Assembly: GCF_900129755.1 (NCBI RefSeq)
Contig: NZ_FQWT01000003.1
Span: 434,001-498,000 of the forward strand
Source of the DNA: Chryseobacterium oranimense
Lineage (GTDB): Bacteria > Bacteroidota > Bacteroidia > Flavobacteriales > Weeksellaceae
Direction of reading: 5' to 3'
Length of the DNA stretch: 64,000 nt
The notes below the pieces were generated by a model. It saw only the letters and a program-made list of their open reading frames with translations. It had not been told where the DNA came from and searched no databases. The position numbers and the translations under genes were made by a program. Shown in pieces: positions 40,749-49,270 of the stretch; positions within the stretch are counted from its first letter, which is position 1; each line of letters starts with the position of its first letter.

Positions 40749-42287
40749 CTACATGGATTCAAAAAATTCATACTGAAGATCAGCCTCTGTAATCTGTGTA
40801 TTTAATGCATTATAAGGATCCTGCTCTCCTGCTTCAGCAAGGACCTTGGATTCCTGGATCAATCCCCCTTCAGGATTAAAAACTTTTACAATGATCCATT
40901 TTCCGCTGCGTTCCAGCTCTTTCAAACCGTATTCGGATTTATATTTAATTTTTCCGCTTTGAAGGATACCGTCTTTTACAACTGCTTTATTGGCAGGTTT
41001 TCCTTTGGCATACTGTATAATCTGTGCTGTGAAACCACTATCCTGTTCTACCGGCTGACTGTAGGTATAGACAACAGCTCCCTTTTCATCATAAACGGTA
41101 GAATTGTATACCGTCTGTGCTGCATTAATTTTTGTTTCCGCTTTTAAATTTTCTTCGTCTCTGAAATACCTGGAATGTACTAAAACGCCATCCTTATAAT
41201 GCTGCTCTACAAGTGCTTCGTACAAAGTACCGTTATAAGGCATATCATCTTTATACGTAACCGATCCTTTGGGCTTTCCATCCGGATAGTAATACTTGAT
41301 CTCCTGGGTCATCTCATCCTTAAGTATCTGCTCGGAAGATAAGTTTCCGTTTTCATCAAAATATTTTTTCAGGACTGCAAAACCGTTTTTATAAGACTCA
41401 ATGGCAACAAAACCGGAAAAATTATAATTGAACTGATAATCTTCTCCATCCTGAGGCTTGTAAGATTCGGTTTCTTTATCATAGATATAGGTAAGATTTC
41501 CTATCAGCTTTCCTGTTTCATCATACGTTTTTTTATAGCCTCCTTTTTTGTTTTTCTTTTCTTCCTGCAGAATTTCACCTTTTGTGGAGTAGATGATACT
41601 TTCTGTTACTACTCCTTCTTTATTCTGCTTTTCAATTTTAGATACCTTCATAGGATCCTGGTAGTACTCTACCGTTATTTTATCAGCAGAACTTCCGGAA
41701 CTGTTTACCCCGATAAACTTTCCTTTTTCACCATAAAATTTGGTTTCGAACGCTCCTGTATTGCTGTTACTTACGGTTTCATAACGGATTCCTTTAATAT
41801 CCTCATCATAAACAACGGATTTGAAGTTATCGGGAGTTTCATAGGTAGTAACCGTGTTATAATAAGACATTTCTTCCGGATTTTTATAATTGTAGAGTTT
41901 GCCTGTAAAAGTACCGTCTGCCTTATAAATCAAATCCTCCAGGATTCTTCCCTGCTCGTCAAAAGTTTTAGCCGGCCCAACCTGGATACCGCCCGAGAAT
42001 GTTCCTGTACTTAAAACTTTACCTTCTTCATTGTACCAGGTAACCTTACCTTCATATACTTCGCTTCCAGGTGTGGCATCCGAAGCAAGCCCTTCCATCT
42101 GAAGCGTTCCGTTTTTATAAAAATCCTTGATTAAAGTGAGTTTTCCTCTGTTTTCTGTTTCCCGGTAAAATTCCATCTTGCTCTGAGTGGTTTTCTCCCA
42201 GTTTTCATCAAAATAGATTTTTTCCTGTGCATTGATGTTAATACTTATGATCAGGGCGAAAACCGCTGATGTAAATAATTTTTTCAT
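40749..42287 (-). CDS. secreted MORN/YwqK-repeat protein
   Basis: 512 residues with a signal peptide (ends ININAQ). It has at least a dozen repeats of the form YDEKGKLxG or YYxxGKxxxxGxL (GKVTWYNEEGKVLSTGTFSGG; KYYFDENGNLSSEQIL; KYYYPDGKPKGSVTYKDDMPYNG), as in the MORN_2/YwqK family. Family members in databases are often labelled antitoxins, but no toxin is evident here. It is probably periplasmic. Its downstream side faces copy (c) of the recurring element. Confidence 0.75.
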   Translation of the reverse strand: MKKLFTSAVFALIISININAQEKIYFDENWEKTTQSKMEFYRETENRGKLTLIKDFYKNGTLQMEGLASDATPGSEVYEGKVTWYNEEGKVLSTGTFSGGIQVGPAKTFDEQGRILEDLIYKADGTFTGKLYNYKNPEEMSYYNTVTTYETPDNFKSVVYDEDIKGIRYETVSNSNTGAFETKFYGEKGKFIGVNSSGSSADKITVEYYQDPMKVSKIEKQNKEGVVTESIIYSTKGEILQEEKKNKKGGYKKTYDETGKLIGNLTYIYDKETESYKPQDGEDYQFNYNFSGFVAIESYKNGFAVLKKYFDENGNLSSEQILKDEMTQEIKYYYPDGKPKGSVTYKDDMPYNGTLYEALVEQHYKDGVLVHSRYFRDEENLKAETKINAAQTVYNSTVYDEKGAVVYTYSQPVEQDSGFTAQIIQYAKGKPANKAVVKDGILQSGKIKYKSEYGLKELERSGKWIIVKVFNPEGGLIQESKVLAEAGEQDPYNALNTQITEADLQYEFFESM

Positions 42288-42448
42288 TAAAAAAGATTTA
42301 GATATACATAAAAGCCATAAACAAAAGCTTCTGTATTTTTATCATAGTTCTGATATGTTCTTTTCGGACACTTGAAAAATTTTCATCATTGTGTTTTTTT
42401 TATGCCCGAATGACGTAGGCAAAGATCTGCAAAATCGCCATTTCAAAA

Positions 42449-42473
42449 AATCCCTGTTTTCAGCTAATTTGTG
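42449..42473 (+). promoter_or_regulatory. motif ATCCCT-TTTCAGC-AATTTG, site 1
   Basis: AATCCCTGTTTTCAGCTAAT then TTGTG. Matches sites 2 and 3 around the lipoprotein gene. Confidence 0.35.
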
Positions 42474-42514
42474 ATTTTACAATTTTGGAATACAACTGCT
42501 GTATTGTGCTTATT

Positions 42515-43321
42515 TTAGCAGTCAAATTGGATCGCAACTTCTGCTGCCTTTTTGATCAGTTTTCCTTTTCCTGCTTTAGAAGAAAGATACAGGATCACCC
42601 GTTCTTCCTCATAATCCCGGTTGGCACCAAAAATAAAATCAGGCTTTCCATCCTTATCAATATCCCCGATGAAAAGCAATTCGACAAAAGTATCATTAAA
42701 GGATTCCTCCTCTAAAAACAATGTTTCCGGAGAATTTCCTGCTGACAGATAAAGCTTATAATCCTTTACATTCTGGTACAATTCCTCGCCTTCATCAGTA
42801 TGCACTTTTTCTGATGAAAGCACTTTTCCTTCTGCACGCAGAGTATATTCCTGATTTCCGAAATGAAATTTCAATTTTTCTTTTGGCCAGATTTTATTTT
42901 TCGCAATTTTAACCATTTTTATTTCACCCTGTGTCAGTCGCGGATTACCCAAGAGTAAAAGGCTGTTATTTTTAGAATTAATAATTCTGGTGGAGTCTCC
43001 CGAACATTCGGAATACCCTCTTGTAATGGTGTAATCTGCTTTGCCCAGATAAAACTTTCCGTCCTTTTGATAAAGATCCAACCAGTTTTTAGTGAGAGCA
43101 TCCGCTTCGTTTTCATTCCCAAAATCCCGGTATTCTTTAGGTAGAAGGATTTCAAAATCTTCATTGGCCTCTTCAACCGGATTTTGCTCCGGATCTTTTA
43201 ATTTTTTACCGGACTGAACTTCCTGTTGAGGATGTCTTACCTCTTTTTTTGTTTCCTGTATTTTATCTTTGCAGGACATCACCATCATTAAGGGTAAAAA
43301 AATTAAAATTGTTCTCTTCAT
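42515..43321 (-). CDS. lipoprotein with a FG-GAP-like calcium-loop segment
   Basis: 268 residues from ATG 43319-43321. The longer frame from 43477 is not supported. Lipoprotein signal with lipobox Cys near 17 (LMMVMSC). After a charged linker there is a beta-rich domain containing FIGDIDKDGKPDFIFGANRDY, the VCBS/FG-GAP calcium-loop pattern. Function unknown. It lies between sites 1-3 of a repeated motif, the third of which contains TAATTTTG and may be its promoter. Confidence 0.68.
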   Translation of the reverse strand: MKRTILIFLPLMMVMSCKDKIQETKKEVRHPQQEVQSGKKLKDPEQNPVEEANEDFEILLPKEYRDFGNENEADALTKNWLDLYQKDGKFYLGKADYTITRGYSECSGDSTRIINSKNNSLLLLGNPRLTQGEIKMVKIAKNKIWPKEKLKFHFGNQEYTLRAEGKVLSSEKVHTDEGEELYQNVKDYKLYLSAGNSPETLFLEEESFNDTFVELLFIGDIDKDGKPDFIFGANRDYEEERVILYLSSKAGKGKLIKKAAEVAIQFDC

Positions 43322-43474
43322 TATTTTGCTCTTTTGTTTATCATATACTGTCTTAAAATGCTTATTTCTGAAACTGAATTTCATCACTTTCCTGATTATT
43401 TCTGCGACTGAAATTCTTAAATAATTTACTTTCACAAATAAAAAGCAAATTTGTAAAAAAATACGTTTGAAAAG

Positions 43475-43499
43475 CATCCCTTTTTTCAGCCAGTTTGAC
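43475..43499 (+). promoter_or_regulatory. motif ATCCCT-TTTCAGC-AGTTTG, site 2
   Basis: CATCCCTTTTTTCAGCCAGT then TTGAC on the plus strand, pointing toward the kinase gene at 43684. Confidence 0.35.
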
Positions 43500-43535
43500 C
43501 TACATGTCCTGTTTAAAAGAAAAAATATAAAATTT

Positions 43536-43565
43536 CACCCAAAATTAGCTGAAAGCAGGGATTGG
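43536..43565 (-). promoter_or_regulatory. motif ATCCCT-TTTCAGC-AATTTTG, site 3
   Basis: On the minus strand AATCCCTGCTTTCAGC is followed by TAATTTTG, an exact -7 element for the lipoprotein gene. Sites 2 and 3 form an inverted pair. Confidence 0.4.
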
Positions 43566-43655
43566 AAAAACTCAAAATAATAACGATTTTTGGCTGTAAA
43601 TGTGAACCGGTCATATTTGATGTTATAACATACCCGGTGAGAAATAGCAAAGTAA

Positions 43656-43663
43656 TAACTTTG
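43656..43663 (+). promoter_or_regulatory. -7 element (TAACTTTG) for the TPR kinase
   Basis: Exact TAnnTTTG, 20 bases before ATG 43684. The 43566-43655 remainder of the gap holds no gene. Confidence 0.5.
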
Positions 43664-43683
43664 CAGCGCTTACAAACCATACA

Positions 43684-45921
43684 ATGCTGATCAATTTTTT
43701 CTCTTTTTTGCGCACTCCAATTATCTTTATATGTCTTGTATTAGCGGGTCAGGCCGCATCTGCCCAGGAACTGCACAATAGCCTGGAACAGCAATATAAA
43801 AAGTATAAACCGGGAAGTACGCAGCGAATGATGATTACCGGAAAGTATGCACAAGCTCTTTTTTTTAATAATCAGGAGGATAAAGCTTTTGTTATTTTAA
43901 ATGAAAATATTGCTTATGCCAGAAAGCTGTCAGACGGTAAGTATGCTGCTTATTTATACATTATTTCAGCCATCAATTACAGACTGCTGGATAATGTCAA
44001 AGCCTATGAAAATGCTTCCAGGCTCGCCCAGCTTTATAAAGAAAAAACAAAAGACCTGGAAACAAAAGGCTATGTATCCTATGGGCTTGGCTGGATCCAG
44101 GAACGCAATCATAAAAAAGCTGAAGCGGTTCGATACTTCTTAAAAGCCTTATCATTTTATGAAAAAGCACCCTACTCTGAAACTTTAAATACCAGGAAAG
44201 CATCTGTATACCGGGAATTAAACAGTATTTATGCCGATTGGAATGATTATCAGCTTCAGGAGAAGTACAGTAAGTTATCCCTGGAAATTGCCCAACAGCA
44301 GAATGATCCTATGAACTTATTTGATGCTTATATGGCCATGGGATATATGTATGAGAAACGCTACGAATCTACTTCTGATAAGGCCTTTATCCATCAGGCA
44401 GAGTCTTATTACATCAAAGCGGTGGAGACCTATAAAGCCAATAAGGCCCATATCCCTATTCCTTCCAATCTCTCTTTTGTAGCCATCAATCTGGCCAATC
44501 TGTATTTAAATTATTTCCCTGAATCTTACAAAGATAAGGCACTTTATTATGCCAATTTAGCTAAAACCCAGGGGATCGCTACGGGAAACCACGACCATGT
44601 AGCCTCTGCGAATGGCCTCCTGGCAGAAATAGCTTTACAGAAAGGCGATAAAGAGGAAGCAAAAAAGCATCTGTTAGCAGCCCTTACAGAATCAGAATAT
44701 GATAAGGTCAGCAATCCAAATATCAAACTGTCGATTTTTGAAAATCTATCGAAGCTGTTTGAGGATGAAAATAATTTTAAAGAAGCTATATTCTATCAAA
44801 AAGCTTACCTGGAAACCTTTAAACAAGTTTATGATCAAAAAAGTGCTGCCTTGGGCAAACAGCTGGAAACCCAGTATGAAAGAGAAAAGCAAAAGCAGCA
44901 ATTGCTCCGGTTACAACTGGCCTCTGAAAAGCAGGAACAACGGCTAAAGGAAATGAGCTGGCAGAGTTTACAGCAGGCTCAGAAATTGGAAAACCTGGAA
45001 CTAACAAAAGAAAATCAGCTGAGGAAACTGGAATTTACTGAAATGGAAAACAGTAAAAAAGCCCAGGAGCTTCGTTTATCGCAACTTGAATCCTTTAACA
45101 GAAAGCGGGAAGTAGATCTCTACAAAGCCCGGATTGACTATAAGGAGAAAACCAATACATTTTATATCGGGCTGACGGCCTCTGTTTCTTTACTGCTTAT
45201 CTTACTGCTGTATGCTTATTTTCAAAGGGCAAAAGGTATAAAGCAAAAAGAAAAATTACATCTTCTGGAGATGGAAAAAGTCATACAGGACTCAAAAATA
45301 TCCAACCTTACAGTGATGCTGGAAGGCCAGGAACAGGAACGGGGAAGAATAGCGCGGGATCTGCATGACGGCCTGGGAAGCCTGCTTTCCGGAACCAAAA
45401 TGAATCTCTATTTATTAAAGGATAAATCCAATGCTGATCATCAGCTGCAAATAGAAAGATCAATGGAACAGATCGACATCGCAGTTGACGAGCTTCGGCA
45501 TGTTGCGCACAATCTTATGCCGGATCTTCTGCTAAAATACGGACTCCAGGAAACACTGGTAGAATATGTTTCCCGGATGACTACTCCGAAGCTGGATGTT
45601 GATGTTCAGTTTTTATATTATTCAGATCAATTACCATTAGAAAGCCAGCTGCTGGCCTACAGGATCATTCAGGAACTGGTGAACAATGCTGTAAAACACG
45701 CCACGGCAAGCCAAATTATTATTCAGTTTATTGAAAATGAATCCGAGTATGTTATTATCGTGGAGGATGATGGGAAAGGGTTTGATATAAATACTTTGAA
45801 CCACTCGCATTCTGCAGGATTCCACAACATCCGCTCCCGTGTAGAGTTCCTGAAAGGCACCATGCAGATAGAATCCCAGATCAATATAGGAACCAATATT
45901 GAAATCAAATTTCCAAAATAA
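43684..45921 (+). CDS. TPR sensor histidine kinase (HisKA_3 type)
   Basis: 745 residues. Signal peptide (ends QAASAQE), then TPR-like helical repeats through about residue 390, a long coiled coil rich in Gln, Glu and Lys (about 395-485), a membrane helix at about 492-512, a HisKA_3 dimerisation domain with RGRIARDLHDGLGSLLSG (phospho-His near 560) and an HATPase_c domain (about 650-745: ELVNNAVKHA, VEDDGKGFD, GFHNIRSRVEFL). The TPR region is a probable protein-interaction sensor. It is paired with the response regulator starting 8 bases after its stop codon. Confidence 0.93.
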   Translation: MLINFFSFLRTPIIFICLVLAGQAASAQELHNSLEQQYKKYKPGSTQRMMITGKYAQALFFNNQEDKAFVILNENIAYARKLSDGKYAAYLYIISAINYRLLDNVKAYENASRLAQLYKEKTKDLETKGYVSYGLGWIQERNHKKAEAVRYFLKALSFYEKAPYSETLNTRKASVYRELNSIYADWNDYQLQEKYSKLSLEIAQQQNDPMNLFDAYMAMGYMYEKRYESTSDKAFIHQAESYYIKAVETYKANKAHIPIPSNLSFVAINLANLYLNYFPESYKDKALYYANLAKTQGIATGNHDHVASANGLLAEIALQKGDKEEAKKHLLAALTESEYDKVSNPNIKLSIFENLSKLFEDENNFKEAIFYQKAYLETFKQVYDQKSAALGKQLETQYEREKQKQQLLRLQLASEKQEQRLKEMSWQSLQQAQKLENLELTKENQLRKLEFTEMENSKKAQELRLSQLESFNRKREVDLYKARIDYKEKTNTFYIGLTASVSLLLILLLYAYFQRAKGIKQKEKLHLLEMEKVIQDSKISNLTVMLEGQEQERGRIARDLHDGLGSLLSGTKMNLYLLKDKSNADHQLQIERSMEQIDIAVDELRHVAHNLMPDLLLKYGLQETLVEYVSRMTTPKLDVDVQFLYYSDQLPLESQLLAYRIIQELVNNAVKHATASQIIIQFIENESEYVIIVEDDGKGFDINTLNHSHSAGFHNIRSRVEFLKGTMQIESQINIGTNIEIKFPK

Positions 45922-45929
45922 ATAAATTT

Positions 45930-46559
45930 ATGACTAAAATCGCTATAACCGATGATCACCCATTATTACTGGAAGGTTTAAAAAACATTCTTTCCCAACA
46001 AGAGGACTTTTCAGTTGTTGGCTGCTATTCTTCTTCAAGTGAACTTTTTGCAGGATTAGAAAACCAGAGTCTGGATGTCCTGCTCCTGGATATTAATCTT
46101 TCCGATGGCAACAGTATAGACCTGATCCAACCTATATTAAAAAAATATCCTGACACTCAAATCATTATTTTGAGTGTACACAATGAGTTTGCGGTCATTA
46201 ACAGTTCCCTGGAGGAAGGGGCCATGGGATATATCCAGAAGAACGCTTTGGTCACAGAAATAATTTCAGGAATACAGACGATACTTAAGGGTGAGAAATT
46301 CTTATGCAATCAAACGAAAAAAATTGTAGAGATGAAAACGAATTCCGGGCTCAATGCGGTGCCTAAATTAACCCGCAGGGAGAAGGAAATTTTAATAGAA
46401 GCCTCTTTAGGCCTTACCACCATTCAAATAGCAGATAAACTATGCATCAGCCCGCATACAGTAGAAAGTCACCGCAAAAACCTGATTGTCAAATTCAAAA
46501 CTACCAACTTAAGCACAGCAATAAAATTAGCAATGGAATATGGATTGGTTCGTCCATAA
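45930..46559 (+). CDS. LuxR-type response regulator, partner of the TPR kinase
   Basis: 209 residues. Receiver: ITDDHPLLL, phosphoacceptor in LLLDINLSDG, Lys in YIQKNAL. NarL-type HTH: LTRREKEILIEASLGLTTIQIADKLCISPHTVESHRKN. It differs from the 19948/34912/24289 group (HTH with TTIQIA rather than GNLEI), so it is a separate lineage. A hairpin 86 bases downstream ends the operon. Confidence 0.92.
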   Translation: MTKIAITDDHPLLLEGLKNILSQQEDFSVVGCYSSSSELFAGLENQSLDVLLLDINLSDGNSIDLIQPILKKYPDTQIIILSVHNEFAVINSSLEEGAMGYIQKNALVTEIISGIQTILKGEKFLCNQTKKIVEMKTNSGLNAVPKLTRREKEILIEASLGLTTIQIADKLCISPHTVESHRKNLIVKFKTTNLSTAIKLAMEYGLVRP

Positions 46560-46644
46560 GGAGATATCATCTGATTATAGTAATAGGAAATACAGCTCAA
46601 AGATAATGATAGAACACTCTATTGGCTAATACAAATATTAAATA

Positions 46645-46677
46645 AAATGACATCATTTGCCTTCAATGGTGTCATTT
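46645..46677 (+). terminator. probable terminator after the 45930 response regulator
   Basis: AAATGACATCATT/AATGGTGTCATTT: 13-bp stem with one mismatch (G-U in RNA), 7-base loop, followed by ATCTTTG rather than a pure T-run. Confidence 0.6.
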
Positions 46678-46817
46678 ATCTTTGTAAACTTAAAGAAGTC
46701 AGAGTCAAACACTTGATATTTTCTTAACTTTTTAGTTCAATTATACTGATACTTTAGATCATCTGATATTGGCAATAATTTTTATTATGCATCAAAGCTC
46801 CATTCCACAGGTACAAA

Positions 46818-47729
46818 TCAAACCATTTGCCTTTCCCATTTTTTTTCAAATAACTTTTTCAGTTTATCCAGCTCATTTTTATACATGGTATTCTTTCTGG
46901 TGCCAAAATAAAGAGTGTTTTCCCATGGCTCGGTTCCCTGCCAGACTAATTTAATTTTTCCGGCATCCAATGCCTCGTGGCAAAGAAAGTCCGGCACTAC
47001 AGAAAATCCATCATTATCGCTCAAGCAGCGGATAATAGAACTGATATTGGGTACAATATAGTTGGGGCTAAAATCCGGATGTTCATTAAAATTCTTTGAC
47101 CAGAAATTTTTCAGGTGTTCCATATCTCCTGCTGTGCTGTACCATAGTTGTTGTTTGAGAAAATCTCCTGCACCTGCAATATCATTATTTTCCAATAATG
47201 GTGTCAGTTCGGATAAATCCGTATTGCTCCCGGCAATCAATACTACCCTTTCTTTGGAAAACGGTTCGTAAACAAGGTTTTGCTGATTCCCTTTTTGTGG
47301 CGTAACAATCATATCCAATAACCCGCTATCCAGATCCGCCTGCATTTGCGGATAAAGCCCGAATTTGATAATCAAATTAAAAGGCAGGCTTGCAACGTGT
47401 TCTTCCAACGTATATTGGAAAGTTTCAAAACACATTCCTACGCTGATAGTTACTCTTTCAGGTTGCGAGCGGCGATGAAAATGCTGTTCGGCACTTTCCA
47501 GCTTTCTAAGCGGCTCGAAGATGAAGTTGTAAAGTATCTTTCCTTTTTCGGTAGGAACCATTTTTCGTGGCGAACGGTCAAAAAGCTTATATCCGGCATA
47601 CGCTTCCAGAGAGTTCAAATGCAGGCTAACGCCCGGCTGCGAAATGAAAAGTTCCTGTGCGGCTGCCGATAAAGTCCCGGTTTCATATATGCTTCTAAAA
47701 GTTCGAAGCCATTCTAAATTCCATTGCAT
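46818..47729 (-). CDS. LysR-family transcriptional regulator
   Basis: 303 residues. The N-terminal winged HTH (about 5-64: LRTFRSIYETGTLSAAAQELFISQPGVSLHLNSLEAYAGYKLFDR) is clear. The C-terminal periplasmic-binding-like effector domain is normal in length. It is divergent from the deacetylase operon with 112 bases between starts, the classic LysR arrangement, and three CTGATA-centred sites lie in that gap. The effector is unknown. Confidence 0.9.
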   Translation of the reverse strand: MQWNLEWLRTFRSIYETGTLSAAAQELFISQPGVSLHLNSLEAYAGYKLFDRSPRKMVPTEKGKILYNFIFEPLRKLESAEQHFHRRSQPERVTISVGMCFETFQYTLEEHVASLPFNLIIKFGLYPQMQADLDSGLLDMIVTPQKGNQQNLVYEPFSKERVVLIAGSNTDLSELTPLLENNDIAGAGDFLKQQLWYSTAGDMEHLKNFWSKNFNEHPDFSPNYIVPNISSIIRCLSDNDGFSVVPDFLCHEALDAGKIKLVWQGTEPWENTLYFGTRKNTMYKNELDKLKKLFEKKWERQMV

Positions 47730-47733
47730 ATAT

Positions 47734-47826
47734 AATTATTCTGATACAAATATACAATTTAAGTTATTTGTGTAATACATAATTCTGATAGAAATTCGCA
47801 TTATCATTCATTAATCTGATAGCAAT
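47734..47826. promoter_or_regulatory. three CTGATA-centred direct repeats between LysR and its target operon
   Basis: AATTATTCTGATACAAAT (47734-47751), AATTCTGATAGAAAT (47781-47795) and TTAATCTGATAGCAAT (47811-47826). CTGATA cores start at 47741, 47785 and 47815. Candidate LysR-binding sites. Confidence 0.5.
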
Positions 47827-47841
47827 TTAAATAATATACCA

Positions 47842-48843
47842 ATGGACAGACGAAATTTTCTTATGAAAACCTCATTAGGAGCATCCGCGTTGGCCCTTCC
47901 GGGGTGGCTTGATGCGGCAACTGAAGCAGTAGAGCAAAAAACATCCGGTTCAGCCAAAAGCTTTTGGCCGAACGGAGCCAGATTGGCAATTTCCATCGCC
48001 CTGCAATTTGAAGCCGGAGGACAACCAATTTCCGGAGCAGGCGGACTGATACCTGAACCAATTAAAAAAGGTTATCCCGATCTGGCGACCAATTCTTATT
48101 TTGACTACGGGGTGCATGAAGGGCTGCCACGACTGCTGGATTTGTTCGACAAATACGGTGTGAAAGCAACTTCATTTATGGTTGGAAAAGCGGTGGATAA
48201 TAACCCCGAACTGGCTCGTGAAATAGTAAGACGTGGACACGAACCCGCTGCACATGGCAAAGAATGGGCGTGGCAGTATCAACTATCAAAAGATGACGAA
48301 CGGGAATGGATACGGAGCGTGAAGCAATCCATAGAAAAAGCAACAGGTGTTACACCATTGGGCTACGATTGTTACTGGATGCGCGGAAGTGTACATACAC
48401 TCAGCCTGCTTCAGGAATTGGGTTTTATCTACCACAACAACGATTTGAGCCGTGATGAGCCATATATCCAACAATTAAATGGAAAGCCTTTTGTAACAAT
48501 GCCTTACACCATCCATATGAACGATATAGGTTCCTATGATTTTCCCGGTTTCTCACCTGCCGATTATGAGCAACAACTTAAAGACGAGTTTGACCAACTG
48601 TATGAAGAGGCGGCAACCCGAAGACGTATGATGCTGATTAGTTTTCACGACCGCATTTCGGGGCACGCTTCCCGAGTGCGCGTGATAGAACGTTTCCTCA
48701 AATATGTAGCACAACACGATGGCATCTGGTACGCTACCAAAGGCGAAATTGCCAAACACGCATTAGCTACCCCTGACATTACTCCGCTTGTAAAACGTGA
48801 TGTGGCGGAAAAAAGCGGACTTGCAGGGAATACAAATTTATAA
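47842..48843 (+). CDS. polysaccharide-deacetylase-family (NodB-homology) exported protein
   Basis: 333 residues. It starts MDRRNFLMKTSLGASALALPG, a twin-arginine-like signal. The NodB-like domain carries GVKATSFMVGKAVDNNPELAREIVRRGHEPAAHG, with the metal-site HEPAAHG His pair near 133-137, and SFHDRISGHASR near 267. The first aspartates of the classical TFDD motif are not obvious, and the protein is closer to the PuuE/allantoinase-like subgroup. Base composition looks higher in GC than adjacent genes, suggesting transfer. It is first in a three-gene operon under LysR. Confidence 0.8.
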   Translation: MDRRNFLMKTSLGASALALPGWLDAATEAVEQKTSGSAKSFWPNGARLAISIALQFEAGGQPISGAGGLIPEPIKKGYPDLATNSYFDYGVHEGLPRLLDLFDKYGVKATSFMVGKAVDNNPELAREIVRRGHEPAAHGKEWAWQYQLSKDDEREWIRSVKQSIEKATGVTPLGYDCYWMRGSVHTLSLLQELGFIYHNNDLSRDEPYIQQLNGKPFVTMPYTIHMNDIGSYDFPGFSPADYEQQLKDEFDQLYEEAATRRRMMLISFHDRISGHASRVRVIERFLKYVAQHDGIWYATKGEIAKHALATPDITPLVKRDVAEKSGLAGNTNL

Positions 48844-48861
48844 CACTTAAAAATCAGTAAA

Positions 48862-49257
48862 ATGAAAAATAGCATCATCATATTATCTGTTCTCTTTTTT
48901 GGCTGTTTTGCCTTTTCGGTAAATGCACAGAGTATCAACAAAAAAGAAAAAGCCGTTCACATTGTATTATTCAAGTTCAAAGAAGGAACAACCTCCGAAC
49001 AGATACAAAGCCTTAAAAAGGAGATACTGAAACAAAAAAGCATTTTTCCCGGGATTCTGGAAATTTCATTTGGCAAAGACTTCACATCCAGATCAAAGGG
49101 TTTTGGCTATGCCGAAGTAGCAGTTTTCAAAAACAGGAATTCACTGGAATCCTTCAACAAGTCCGACTATCATCAGCAACTGATTGCTACTCACATCCGG
49201 CCGATTCTTGATGATATTCTGGTACTGGATTACGAAAATAAAAATGATAAAAACTGA
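48862..49257 (+). CDS. secreted Dabb (stress-responsive alpha-beta barrel) protein
   Basis: 131 residues with a signal peptide (ends FSVNAQ). The Dabb/ferredoxin-like core is VHIVLFKFKEGTTSEQIQSLKKEI near 33-56, then FGKDFTSRSKGFGYAEVAVF and a C-terminal IRPILDDILVLDYE. Small dimeric barrels like this include olivetolic acid cyclase-like proteins and many of unknown role. It starts 18 bases after the deacetylase stop codon. Its 3' end lies only 13 bases from the next start. Confidence 0.82.
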   Translation: MKNSIIILSVLFFGCFAFSVNAQSINKKEKAVHIVLFKFKEGTTSEQIQSLKKEILKQKSIFPGILEISFGKDFTSRSKGFGYAEVAVFKNRNSLESFNKSDYHQQLIATHIRPILDDILVLDYENKNDKN

Positions 49258-49270
49258 AAAAATTAAACAG

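Noticed and set aside
40749..42287. antitoxin of a toxin-antitoxin pair
   Set aside because: The YwqK repeat family carries that database label, but no toxin gene is adjacent and the protein is secreted.
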